Source: Deltaproteobacteria bacterium (GTDB lineage: Bacteria > Desulfobacterota > Syntrophia > Syntrophales > UBA5619). From it: a stretch of DNA of 43,417 nucleotides. Made by a program: the position numbers and the translations under genes. The notes below the pieces were generated by a model. That model saw only the letters and a list, made by a program, of their open reading frames with translations, was not told the origin of the DNA and did not search any database. The stretch spans positions 1 to 43,417 of the forward strand of contig JAJFTY010000170.1 of NCBI GenBank assembly GCA_021372695.1. The letters are read 5' to 3'. Of the stretch, positions 1-7,917 are shown piece after piece. How positions within the stretch are numbered: the first letter of the stretch is position 1; the number at the start of each line of letters is the position of its first letter.

Positions 1-124
1 CATTGAACCTCTCGGCCAACTGGACCTCGGAGAGCTTTTCCCCGGGTCTAATCTGCATCTCTATGATTTCACGACGAAGGGTTCTGTAGACCTGATCTCC
101 GATTGTCAAAGTCGGTTCCAGCAC
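1..124 (-). CDS. GntR-family transcriptional regulator, N-terminal part (cut by window edge)
   Basis: The first 41 codons are visible and the gene runs off the left edge. The start is GTG at 124-122, preceded at 131-140 by a strong Shine-Dalgarno (minus strand GAAAGGAGGA) six bases away. The peptide contains VYRTLRREIIEMQIRPGEKL followed by SEVQLAERFN, the opening of a GntR winged helix-turn-helix (a helix with R-x-x-I, then the RPGEKLSE turn and the LAE-x-x recognition entry). The effector-binding domain lies outside the window, so the subfamily (FadR/FCD, HutC or other) cannot be told. A palindromic operator-like sequence lies just upstream and suggests autoregulation. Family assignment is firm; the ligand is unknown. 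Confidence 0.85.
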   Translation of the reverse strand, partial: MLEPTLTIGDQVYRTLRREIIEMQIRPGEKLSEVQLAERFN

Positions 125-149
125 GGTGGCTCCTCCTTTCGGAATTGGC

Positions 150-175
150 ATTCTAGTAAACTAGAATACTAGTAT
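150..175. promoter_or_regulatory. Tandem palindromes upstream of the GntR gene, probable autoregulatory operator
   Basis: Two palindromes are joined: ATTCTAG-TAAA-CTAGAAT (150-167) and the perfect 10-bp ATACTAGTAT (166-175), sharing AT. They lie about 10 bases upstream of the Shine-Dalgarno of the GntR gene. GntR proteins bind short palindromes and commonly repress themselves. The AT-rich composition stands out from the GC-rich surroundings. Inference from position and symmetry only. Confidence 0.6.
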
Positions 176-746
176 CTCGTAAAAGAACGATTGTCAAGAA
201 AAAAAGATGGGCAGGGAACTACGCCGTGGACGGAGAGCAGGGATACCTGCCAGGCCGCTTTCGAAAAACGGGGATTGGGGAGGCGCCTCCCCCGTCTCCG
301 GCCGGTCGATCACGAAAGACCATGACGCGGGAACCGGCCGAAAAGTCGCCAGTGCCGGTCTGCAGGATGACCAGCTCGTTGGTGAAGAGCTTTCCAGCGG
401 GCAAAACCCGGTTCGCCGATCAAGTCTGGCAAGATGAAACCCCGGCACCCTGTCCGACTCTTCCAATCACTGCAACCGACGGCGACAAAAAAATGCGCGG
501 CGTTCCGATTGCCTGCCTCTGACTGTCAGAATCGGCTCTCGGCAAGGCACCCTATATTGGTCAGATTTTTCTTTCCATGCAGGGCCGCTTTCCTTATCTT
601 CAGCCGCAATAAAAGCAGGATCTCATCAATTCAATTCAACTATCCACGAATAGCTGACGAAGAGACAGGGAAACGGGAAAATCAGGTCACGAGGCTGGAT
701 TTCGCTCCAGACCAGGCCCCTCTTTGCGGCCAATCGGGAGGTGATC
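176..746. other. Intergenic region without a convincing gene
   Basis: No open frame here has a plausible start, a ribosome-binding site and protein-like composition. Frames that stay open at 207-522 and 434-886 give Arg/Pro/Ser-rich peptides typical of GC-rich non-coding frames. The stretch lies between the divergent GntR gene and the 12-codon open frame at 747. Some of it may be the residue of a deleted gene. Confidence 0.5.
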
Positions 747-785
747 ATGAAGACATGGGATTCACGGGCTCTTCAAAATCTCTAG
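747..785 (+). CDS. 12-codon open frame behind a perfect Shine-Dalgarno; possible leader or truncated gene start
   Basis: ATG at 747 reads MKTWDSRALQNL and then TAG. It is preceded at 737-746 by GGAGGTGATC, a full-length complement of the 16S rRNA anti-Shine-Dalgarno. Such a strong site in front of twelve codons suggests either a short regulatory peptide or the surviving 5' end of a gene lost by deletion. It converges on the MFS gene that ends at 814. No function can be assigned. Confidence 0.25.
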   Translation: MKTWDSRALQNL

Positions 786-813
786 GTTTTGACAGCGATT
801 GCCGCATGCTGCA

Positions 814-2013
814 TCACCTGATCCGAAAGATGGCCCCGGCGCCGAAAAACAAGAGGATGCTCGCCCCGAGGAAGGCGGCGGTGTAGCTGCCGGCCCAGTC
901 GAAGATGTAACCCGCGGCCGCGGGTGCCAGGCCCGAGCCGACGTTGACCACGGCCGAAATCGTCCCGTAGACCACCCCCAGGGCCGATACCCCGAAACAG
1001 CGGACCGTGAGGGCCGGGACCTGCGGCACGTCTCCGCCGAAGGCGAAGCCGAAGAGAACCGCGAAGGCGAAGAGGGCCGCGTCCGTCCGGGCCAGGGGGA
1101 GCAGTGCCAGGCTCACCCCCATGATCAGCAGGCAGAGGATCATGGAGAGCCGGGCCCCGATCCTGTCCTGGACGAACCCCATCAGGATCCGCCCCACGAG
1201 GCTCCCGAACCCGACGATCGACAGGGCCATGGCCGCGGCCAGGGCCGAGAGCCCCACGTCCATGGCGTGGGGCGCGATGTGGACCACGATCACGCGGGAG
1301 GCGATCTGGGCGGACATGGAACCCGCGACGATGAGGCGGATCTCCTGGGTTCCCATCACCTGCCTCAAGCTCGTTCGCGGCGGTTCCGGGTCGATGCCCG
1401 GACCGTTTGCCCCCCCGGCGGGCCGCCAGTCCGGGGGATTCCTGACGAGCTGGCTGACGAGAAGCAGGATCGCGAAGCTCGCCAGCCCCAGGATCGCGAA
1501 GGCGCTTCGCCACCCCCAGACGTTGATCAAGGCGTTGGCCACGGGCGCCGCGATCAGGGTGCCCAGGCCGCTGCCCGCACTTGCCAGCCCCAGGGCAAGC
1601 CCCCTTTGGGCCGTAAACCAGCTCGCGATGACCGTGAAGATGGTGGGGCCGTAGGTGCTGATGCTGACCCCCATCAGGCCATAGAGCAGGTAGAGCTGCC
1701 ACGGCTCCGAAACGAGGCCGCAGAGGGCCAGCGGCGGGCCCAGCCCGAAGGCGGCCAGGGAGTAAAGGGTCCGGGCTCGGAAGCGGCTGATCGCCCAGCC
1801 CGCCGGCACCATGGTCAGCGCGAAGACGAGCAGGTGGAAGGTCATGGCCAGGGAGATCGTGCCCCGCGAGCAGCCCAGCCCCTCCTGCAGGTGCCTGACG
1901 AAGATGCCGAAGGAGTACTGGATCCCGAAAACGACCGTCCAGACGAGGAAAAGGGCCGCGACGACGAGCCAGCGGTAGTAGCCGCCCTCGCGGCCGGAGA
2001 GTTTTTCTGTCAC
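814..2013 (-). CDS. MFS transporter, oxalate/formate antiporter (OFA)-monocarboxylate type
   Basis: A 399-residue major facilitator with about twelve hydrophobic segments, starting with YYRWLVVAALFLVWTVVFG. It resembles the OFA/monocarboxylate porter group: an early SFGIFVRHLQEGLGCSRGTI segment and a central loop between the two six-helix halves (around VRNPPDWRP). A monocarboxylate or 2-hydroxycarboxylate substrate is likely, but not provable from sequence. The frame is open up to 2142, but the upstream 43 residues look non-coding. GTG at 2013 places VTEKLSGREGGYYRWL as the N-terminus, with AAGGAG twelve bases upstream. It belongs to neither neighbour's operon and lies back to back with the zinc alcohol dehydrogenase. 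Confidence 0.8.
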   Translation of the reverse strand: MTEKLSGREGGYYRWLVVAALFLVWTVVFGIQYSFGIFVRHLQEGLGCSRGTISLAMTFHLLVFALTMVPAGWAISRFRARTLYSLAAFGLGPPLALCGLVSEPWQLYLLYGLMGVSISTYGPTIFTVIASWFTAQRGLALGLASAGSGLGTLIAAPVANALINVWGWRSAFAILGLASFAILLLVSQLVRNPPDWRPAGGANGPGIDPEPPRTSLRQVMGTQEIRLIVAGSMSAQIASRVIVVHIAPHAMDVGLSALAAAMALSIVGFGSLVGRILMGFVQDRIGARLSMILCLLIMGVSLALLPLARTDAALFAFAVLFGFAFGGDVPQVPALTVRCFGVSALGVVYGTISAVVNVGSGLAPAAAGYIFDWAGSYTAAFLGASILLFFGAGAIFRIR

Positions 2014-2569
2014 GAAACCCGGTTGCTCCTTGACCTTTACTGGCCCCTTCGGACAGCACCTCAGGCTAAAAACCTCTTGAGCAGCGCGAGCGCGCCTGCC
2101 ATATCGCCCCGCTTCGTCTCGAAGCTGTCGGGGTCCCCTCATACCCCATTTCCCTCAGGGAGCCCAGGATTTTTCGCACCTCCTCGCCGAAGCGCCCGGC
2201 GTGGGAAAGCCGCCCGTGAACTGCCGTCAGGGGGCCAGGACGGCCGGGCCACGGGCTCTCCGAAAGATGTTGACAATCTCCGGCACAAGTGTTTGATTGG
2301 GCCGGCTTTTCTTTTGTCTTTGCCGGAAAATGGACGGGGCGCGGATCGGAAACCCGCGGAGATCCTGCCGGAGGAGCCCCCGGAACCCTTGGGTTGGGTC
2401 AGTATCGTTTGGCCAAGGAAATCGGTGTTCCCGCTCGGCGCCTCGGGTGAAATTGCCGCGGGGAAGCGGGTCCAGATTGCGCGCCTCCCGCGCCATACGA
2501 CATGACCGGTCTGCGGTTCGTCCCGCACCCGCTGGCCTTCGGCGTCAACAATATCAGAGAGGTATTCCC
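2014..2569. other. Divergent intergenic region between the MFS and alcohol dehydrogenase genes
   Basis: About 550 bases with no convincing gene; the open frames here are Arg/Pro-rich. A TTGACA at 2270-2275 is followed 17 bases later by TTGATT, a weak -10, pointing toward the dehydrogenase. This would leave a long leader of about 265 bases. No hairpin or riboswitch was recognised. Confidence 0.4.
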
Positions 2570-3610
2570 ATGAAAGCGGCAATCTATGACGAATTCGCAA
2601 AACCGTTGGCCATCCGGAACGTCCCCGATCCCGCTCCACCGGAGCGCGGCGTCGTCATCCGCGTGAAGGCGACGGGGCTTTGCCGGAGCGACTGGCACGG
2701 GTGGATGGGGCACGATCCCGATATCCGCGTGCCCCACGTGCCGGGCCATGAACTGGCGGGAGTCATCGAGGCGACCGGAAGAGAGGTGACCCGCTGGAAG
2801 GCCGGCGACAGGGTGACCCTGCCCTTTGTCTGCGGCTGCGGGAAGTGCCCCCAGTGCGCCTCGGGACACCATCAGGTGTGCGACCATCAATTCCAGCCGG
2901 GGTTCACCCACTGGGGGTCTTTTGCCCAGTACGTCGCCATCGATTACGCGGATATCAATCTGGTGCCGTTGCCGGACGAGATCGACTTCGTCACGGCGGC
3001 GAGCCTGGGCTGCCGCTTTGCGACCTCCTTCCGGGCGATCGTGGAGCACGGGAAGGTCACCGGCGGACAATGGGTGGCCGTGCACGGCTGCGGCGGCGTG
3101 GGCCTCTCCGCCATCATGATCGCCAACGCCCTGGGCGCGAACGTGGTTGCAGTCGACATCAGCGACGAGAAGCTCGAATTTGCCAGGTCCATCGGCGCAA
3201 CGGCGACCGTCAACGCCGCCAAGGGCGAAGACGTCGTGAGAAGTGTCATCGACCTTACCCGGGGCGGCGCCCACGTTTCCGTGGATGCGCTCGGCTCCTC
3301 CGTGACCTGCTTCAACTCCATCGCCAGCCTCAGAAAACGAGGCAAGCACGTTCAGGTCGGGTTGATGCTGGCCGATCACAGCCGGCCTGCCGTGCCCATG
3401 GACAAAGTCATTGCCAACGAGCTCGAAATTCTCGGTAGTCACGGCATCCAGGCGCACAAGTATCCGGCGCTTCTGTCCATGATCCGGGCGGGCAAGCTCG
3501 CTCCGGAAAAGCTGATCCAGAAGACGATCAGCCTCGAGGAATCGCTGGAGGCCCTCGTCAACATGGACAGCTTCAACGGAACGGGAATCACCGTGATCGA
3601 CCGATTCTGA
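2570..3610 (+). CDS. Zinc-dependent alcohol dehydrogenase (MDR superfamily)
   Basis: A 346-residue medium-chain dehydrogenase. Catalytic zinc ligands are visible as Cys38 (GLCRSDWHG), His60-Glu61 (PGHELAG) and Cys148 (SLGCRF). The structural-zinc lobe has Cys90, Cys93, Cys96 and Cys104. The Rossmann motif GCGGVG lies at 173-178, followed by VVAVDIS, whose acidic residue at the end of the second strand favours NAD over NADP. Length is normal for the family. ATG at 2570 ([12 protein letters not shown]) is the family's typical N-terminus; the frame stays open further upstream without coding character. It stands alone on the plus strand and converges with the LarA-like gene. The substrate could be a primary alcohol or a 2-hydroxyacid; sequence alone does not decide. 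Confidence 0.9.
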   Translation: MKAAIYDEFAKPLAIRNVPDPAPPERGVVIRVKATGLCRSDWHGWMGHDPDIRVPHVPGHELAGVIEATGREVTRWKAGDRVTLPFVCGCGKCPQCASGHHQVCDHQFQPGFTHWGSFAQYVAIDYADINLVPLPDEIDFVTAASLGCRFATSFRAIVEHGKVTGGQWVAVHGCGGVGLSAIMIANALGANVVAVDISDEKLEFARSIGATATVNAAKGEDVVRSVIDLTRGGAHVSVDALGSSVTCFNSIASLRKRGKHVQVGLMLADHSRPAVPMDKVIANELEILGSHGIQAHKYPALLSMIRAGKLAPEKLIQKTISLEESLEALVNMDSFNGTGITVIDRF

Positions 3611-3716
3611 AGACTTTGCGGGCCGGGCGCACCGTCGGATACGTCATCCGGTCCGTGTCATGCCTCTGCGGCTGCTCGCGCACTGCCGTCCTGTGAATGG
3701 CGGAATCCTCTTCCCG

Positions 3717-5012
3717 CTAACGGCCGTCCGGACGTTCCTGCCACGAAAACCGCGGCTCCCCCGACGGAAAGGAGACTTCGCCGATCGGGTCCAGCACCTC
3801 GATCCGGGGATTGGCCTTGGCCTCCTCCAGAAGGGCCTCGCTGATCACGATCTCTTCGAGCATACACGTATTCTTGATCCAGACGACCTTCGCCCTGTCC
3901 GGAGAGATCCGGTTGCACGTCTTCAGGGCGATCCGGAGCGCATCCTCCTTGCTGCCGGCGACCATAGGGATCTTGACCGCCAGAAACTCCGTATGGGTGA
4001 GGGCGTTTACGTAGGTGTTGACGAAATCGATCTTGTCGAACAGGTTTCGGGTGATGATGTCGACGCATCCCACCCCGTTGGCGTTCCCATGGGTTTCGTC
4101 CGACAGATCGAAGATCACGCTCTTCTGAAAGCGCGGACCGCCCTGACAGCACCGGGTCAGGTACAACCCCGTGACGTTGGGGTCCTGGCCGTCCCCGCTG
4201 ATGTCCTTCCCGATCTCCTCGACGACCAGCACGTCGAACTCGGGGAAGAGAAGCCGTCCCATGATCCTCTTGCTCTCTTCGAGCAGCGCCTTCTCCTTCT
4301 CCATGGAGAGGATCTCCTCCCGTGAAAACGACTCCATCCGACAGGTTTGTTCATAGGCGTTTTCGACGACGCCCAGGGCAAAAAGGACGCGGGTCCTTTC
4401 CACGACCGCCTTCGCCATCCGCGGGATGAGGTCCGCGAAACGGTCAAACCCCTGGTGGTGGATGAAATCCGCTCCGATCTGCTTGCCCAGCCCGATGGTG
4501 AGCATCTTGGCCACGCCGCTCTCGATCGGACCCCGGAAATCGGTGTGGGGCTTCACCCGGGCGACCACGACGATCCCGTCCGCCCGGAGCGCGCTTTTTG
4601 CGATGTGGATGGGAAGGCCCGGTTCGAGCTCCCCGATGGCCTCCACCTCCATGGAGGGGTCGAAGGGCACCCCGAGGCTCTCCGGCGTGACGCCGTAGGA
4701 TGCCAGGATCGCCATCTGCCCGGCAGACGTTGCTCCGCCATGGCTGCCCATGGAGGGAACGACGAAGGGGTCGGCCCCTGCCGCGACCAGTTCATCGATG
4801 AGGCTCCTGGCGATCTGGTAGAGGTTGGCAATACCCCGGCTGCCGATACCGACGGCGATCCTCTTGCCCCGGACATGGGCCAGGTGCGGGGCCAGCCGCA
4901 CTTTCACCTCTCCCGCGACATCGCGGATGTGGTCCCTCTCAAAGTGCTGCCTCACCCGCAGGAATCTCGGGAGTTCGACGGGCGCATACTGCCTCAAGTC
5001 CAGCGATTTCAT
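3717..5012 (-). CDS. LarA-like nickel-pincer racemase/epimerase (lactate racemase family, DUF2088)
   Basis: A 431-residue protein of the LarA family, which uses a nickel-pincer nucleotide to racemise 2-hydroxyacids by hydride transfer. Visible signatures are SMGSHGGAT with His91 and VKPHTDFRGPIESGVAKM with His156 and Lys169. Their layout resembles LarA His108, His174 and Lys184, although the assignment is by eye. VVEEIGKDISGDGQDPNVTG at 264-282 is typical of the non-lactate LarA homologues. The start is ATG at 5012 behind GGAGGGGGG. It is the last gene of the long minus-strand cluster. None of the cofactor-synthesis genes larB, larC or larE is in the window, so maturation must come from elsewhere. 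The substrate is unknown; a 2-hydroxyacid fits the neighbours. Confidence 0.8.
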   Translation of the reverse strand: MKSLDLRQYAPVELPRFLRVRQHFERDHIRDVAGEVKVRLAPHLAHVRGKRIAVGIGSRGIANLYQIARSLIDELVAAGADPFVVPSMGSHGGATSAGQMAILASYGVTPESLGVPFDPSMEVEAIGELEPGLPIHIAKSALRADGIVVVARVKPHTDFRGPIESGVAKMLTIGLGKQIGADFIHHQGFDRFADLIPRMAKAVVERTRVLFALGVVENAYEQTCRMESFSREEILSMEKEKALLEESKRIMGRLLFPEFDVLVVEEIGKDISGDGQDPNVTGLYLTRCCQGGPRFQKSVIFDLSDETHGNANGVGCVDIITRNLFDKIDFVNTYVNALTHTEFLAVKIPMVAGSKEDALRIALKTCNRISPDRAKVVWIKNTCMLEEIVISEALLEEAKANPRIEVLDPIGEVSFPSGEPRFSWQERPDGR

Positions 5013-5094
5013 AGTCCCCCCTCCCCCGGTCCTCCCCCTTGCCCGCAACGCCCTGCCCCCATGGCAGCGCCAAGTGTCCGCGGCGGATGGCTCT

Positions 5095-5460
5095 TTATCT
5101 GTTGTGGCATTTCTTGCAGGTGTTCTCGTCGGCCCGGTGGCCATGATGGCAGTCGTTGCAGTCGAGATCCCCGTAATGCGGATTGGCGTGCCAGTTGAGG
5201 ATCAGGCTGTCCGTCCGCTTGGCGAGTTTCTCATACGGTCCGTGGCAGCCCAGACACTTGTCCATGCCGACCTTGGCCCCGGCAGCCACTTGCGCCGTTC
5301 CATGGCAACTGTCGCAGGCAAGCCCTGTCTTGACGTGCCGGTCAGCATTGAATGCGTCAGCGGCAAAAAGAACCTGTGCCGTCAGCACGCCAAGAAGAAG
5401 CAGTGATAACAGCACCCCGAACATCTTCCCGGACATCCTCCTCTTTCCAACCATTCTCAT
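5095..5460 (-). CDS. Periplasmic tetraheme c-type cytochrome
   Basis: A 121-residue exported protein. A signal peptide with a basic start and a Leu-rich core (FGVLLSLLLLGVLTAQVLFA) is followed by four CxxCH heme motifs: CDSCH (49-53), CLGCH (69-73), CNDCH (101-105) and CKKCH (115-119). Size and spacing resemble the small tetraheme domain of soluble fumarate-reductase flavocytochromes (cytochrome c3-2 type) rather than classic cytochrome c3. The expected flavoprotein partner is not adjacent, so its donor and acceptor are unknown. GGAGG precedes the ATG at 5460; ATG at 5454 is an equally good start. It lies between the LarA-like gene and an MFS gene, co-directional with both. Confidence 0.9.
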   Translation of the reverse strand: MRMVGKRRMSGKMFGVLLSLLLLGVLTAQVLFAADAFNADRHVKTGLACDSCHGTAQVAAGAKVGMDKCLGCHGPYEKLAKRTDSLILNWHANPHYGDLDCNDCHHGHRADENTCKKCHNR

Positions 5461-5500
5461 AAGCCTCCGATCATTCTGTTGCTCCGGATTGCTCCGGCAA

Positions 5501-6706
5501 TTACGTGCAGGCATACGCTTCCTTTTCCTTTTTTCCCGGGCTCGCGACCGGTAGCGTGCAGGCGTAGAAAAAAACGATTCCGATCAGTCCCAGGAAGGCG
5601 GCTCCATAGAAAATGGTCTTGATTCCGAAGACGCCCAATGCCAATCCGCCTGCCAGGGGGGCCAGGACCGTGCCGAAGTTCATGGCGCCGTTGAAGATGC
5701 CCATGGCCAGCCCCATACCATAAAAATTCCCTTCCTGGACCAGAAGGGCTGAACTGGCAGGCAATGAAACCGCTCTGAACACCCCTATCGCGACGCTCAA
5801 GGCCAGAAGATGAGCGAAACTCTGGGCTGAGGGCAGGCAAAAGGTAAGGAGGGCCGTCATGGACCCGCCGAAGATCACCATCCAGCGACGGTTCAGCCGA
5901 TCGGACATGTTGCCCATGGGTCTCAGAAGGAGCGCGGTGACCACCGTGCTGGCCCCCATGATGATGCCCATCTCCAGACCCGTCAGTTTCAGATGGTCAT
6001 ACATGAAAATCGGAATAAAAACCGCAAAAAGTGCAATGGAGAAAGACCGCGTGAGGATGAATCCCGAAAGGCCGATGAGTGTCCTGCCTATGCCAGAACC
6101 GCTCAGACGGGGTCGCGTCCGGGCCTCACTTCCCGGCATTTTGGGGGGAGAAGGCATCACAAAAAACAAGGCTGAAAAGAGCGAAAGTAAACAGAGAACA
6201 GCGAGACTCATGAAGACGCCCGAAAAGCCGGCAACATCTTTTATCACCCCCCCGATCATAGGACCTACGGCCTGGGCACTGAAATAGGAAATATCGAAGG
6301 TCCCCATGGTCCGGGCTTCTCTTCTGGCCGGCGCGATATCACCGATGAAGGCCAGAGCGATCGGCCTGACCAGAGCAGCGCCGATACCCTGGACCACCCT
6401 GAGGACAATCAAGGCCAGCGGTTCCGGCGCGAGGAGATAGCAAAGAGAGACCGCAAGGCAGGTGCAAAGGCCGGCGATGATGAGTTCGCGGCGTCCCCGA
6501 TGGTCTGACCACCATCCGCTGAGCGGCGACATGACCATCTTGGCAACGGCGTATGCCGAAAAGATCAGGGCAATATGAAACCCCGTTGCCCCGGCGTTGA
6601 CCGCGTAAACGGGAAAGAAAGGGTCAACAATGCCGAATCCAAGGGAGACCATGAAGTTGATGACAAAGAGTCCCCGGTAAGCGCTTCTTTTTTCGTCATC
6701 ACTCAC
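5501..6706 (-). CDS. MFS transporter
   Basis: A 401-residue, twelve-helix major facilitator. Helix 1 is RGLFVINFMVSLGFGIVDPF, the loop 2-3 signature is GWWSDHRGRRELI, and helix 5 begins PIALAFIGDIAPARREA. It belongs to the drug/sugar-type MFS (DHA1-like). The substrate is not evident. GTG at 6706 is chosen because AGAAGGA lies eight bases upstream; a TTG at 6730 would add eight residues. The gene ends 40 bases before the cytochrome and starts behind a long hairpin (6820-6870), so it may have its own promoter or be expressed at a lower level than the genes upstream. Confidence 0.8.
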   Translation of the reverse strand: MSDDEKRSAYRGLFVINFMVSLGFGIVDPFFPVYAVNAGATGFHIALIFSAYAVAKMVMSPLSGWWSDHRGRRELIIAGLCTCLAVSLCYLLAPEPLALIVLRVVQGIGAALVRPIALAFIGDIAPARREARTMGTFDISYFSAQAVGPMIGGVIKDVAGFSGVFMSLAVLCLLSLFSALFFVMPSPPKMPGSEARTRPRLSGSGIGRTLIGLSGFILTRSFSIALFAVFIPIFMYDHLKLTGLEMGIIMGASTVVTALLLRPMGNMSDRLNRRWMVIFGGSMTALLTFCLPSAQSFAHLLALSVAIGVFRAVSLPASSALLVQEGNFYGMGLAMGIFNGAMNFGTVLAPLAGGLALGVFGIKTIFYGAAFLGLIGIVFFYACTLPVASPGKKEKEAYACT

Positions 6707-6819
6707 GGGTAAATTCCTTCTCTCCGCCAAGCCAAAATCGAATTCATCCTCAAAGTCCCGGTGGGCGATGAACCCGCCGCGCTGCGGAACAGATACGCCG
6801 TGGCACGGTCTAAAGGATG

Positions 6820-6870
6820 CTGATCAGCCCCCTCCCCCAATCTGATTCATGTCGGGAGGGGGCTGGTCAG
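6820..6870 (-). terminator. Strong hairpin after the exported uncharacterised gene
   Basis: Two 17-base arms (6820-6836 and 6854-6870) pair with a single G-T wobble around a 17-base loop. It begins 17 bases past the stop codon of the gene at 6888. No U-tract follows on either strand, so it may act as a partial terminator or as an RNA-stabilising 3' structure rather than a full stop. Confidence 0.65.
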
Positions 6871-6887
6871 TTCGCCCCATCGTTATC

Positions 6888-7778
6888 CTACTCCGTGTAA
6901 GCCGGTTCCCCGAGGATCGACCTCGTCAAATCCTGGGCCTTCTTGACCTGCTCCGGGGTTCCCCTGAAAACGATCCACACCGCCCCTTCGGCGCCGCTGA
7001 CACCGCCGCCGCTGGACTGGAAGGCGGTTGCTCCGGTCAGGATCTTGATCGCCTCGAGCTCGGTCACGATCTCACCGGTGAGCAGCCACATGGAGGGGAT
7101 ATTGTAGCCGGGAAATGCCGACGGCGACTTGCCGGCGGGGGGAGGCAGCGTTTCCATCGGCTCACGCATCTTCAAGGTCAGATCCACCACATCGCCGGCC
7201 ACCAACTTGTCGAGGCCGACCGGAATGATCACGTTGACCTTGCGCGCGATCGAGATGGGCCAGGTAGCCCCCAGCGTTCCCCCGACGGGGTCAAGGATGT
7301 TGGTCGCCGCCGTCTTGTTCTTGTAGTCCAGGGCATTGGCCCCCTTGATGACCACGTCGCCGGCCTTGAGTTTCTTGGCGGCCTCGGGAAGCGGGATGTC
7401 CAGGACCTTGCCCTTTTCCAGGACGAGGTGGTTGATCGGTTTGACATTGGGCAGGTATTTGGTCCCCTTCTCGGGCTCGACCCTGCCGGTCACAAAGGCC
7501 GCATGGTCCGACTTCTTCCCCGTGATCTCCTCCGCCACGTAGGCATTGGTCGTCCCCTTGATGATGATCACGATCCCGTTTTCAAGGGCGTTCTTGACGA
7601 CCGGCATCTGCGCCACGGCCTTGCCGATCAGCCTCTTGGATTCGGCCACTGTCAGGATCACGCCGCTCTGGACGATCTTGTCCGGCCCCGGGTCCGCGTA
7701 CAGAAACGCCGAGAACATCAGGGGTCCACCGATGGCGATCACCAACAGAAAGACAAACTTCCTCCACGCTTTTTTCAT
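6888..7778 (-). CDS. Exported protein of an uncharacterised family (paralogue of the gene at 22524-23360)
   Basis: A 296-residue protein with a signal peptide (KKAWRKFVFLLVIAIGG ... FLYA, cleavage near residue 28). I do not recognise a named family. It shares ordered motifs with the protein encoded at 22524-23360: ESKRLIGKAVA (46-56), KGTTNAYVAEEI (74-85), VIKGANALD (143-151), GGTLGAT (166-172), PVGLDKLV (186-193) and VTELEAIKIL (238-247), then a C-terminal GTPEQVKKA. Length and motif order agree, so they are full-length homologues differing in location and in the C-terminal tail. ATG at 7778 has AGGAGG ten bases upstream; an ATG seven codons earlier overlaps that site. It lies between the UxaA-type gene and an MFS gene. 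Gly/Thr-rich loops suggest binding of a phosphorylated or carboxylated ligand, but that is a guess. Confidence 0.7.
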   Translation of the reverse strand: MKKAWRKFVFLLVIAIGGPLMFSAFLYADPGPDKIVQSGVILTVAESKRLIGKAVAQMPVVKNALENGIVIIIKGTTNAYVAEEITGKKSDHAAFVTGRVEPEKGTKYLPNVKPINHLVLEKGKVLDIPLPEAAKKLKAGDVVIKGANALDYKNKTAATNILDPVGGTLGATWPISIARKVNVIIPVGLDKLVAGDVVDLTLKMREPMETLPPPAGKSPSAFPGYNIPSMWLLTGEIVTELEAIKILTGATAFQSSGGGVSGAEGAVWIVFRGTPEQVKKAQDLTRSILGEPAYTE

Positions 7779-7917
7779 GTTCACTGCTCCTCCTTTCACC
7801 TAGATACGTTTTGCATTAAGGTACACAGTTCCACCAAAAACCACCGGATCGCCAGTGCTTCCCGGTCCTTGGCGATCATCGGGCGCCCGTGCGGCCCCCC
7901 CGGCCTCGCGGCCACGC

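Noticed and set aside
782..2059. Long minus frame overlapping the MFS gene
   Set aside because: Arg/Gly/Pro-rich shadow of the MFS frame; the overlapping frame at 814-2013 has clear membrane helices.
2139..2639. Minus frame between the MFS and alcohol dehydrogenase genes
   Set aside because: No ribosome-binding site, Arg/Pro-rich, overlaps the dehydrogenase start.
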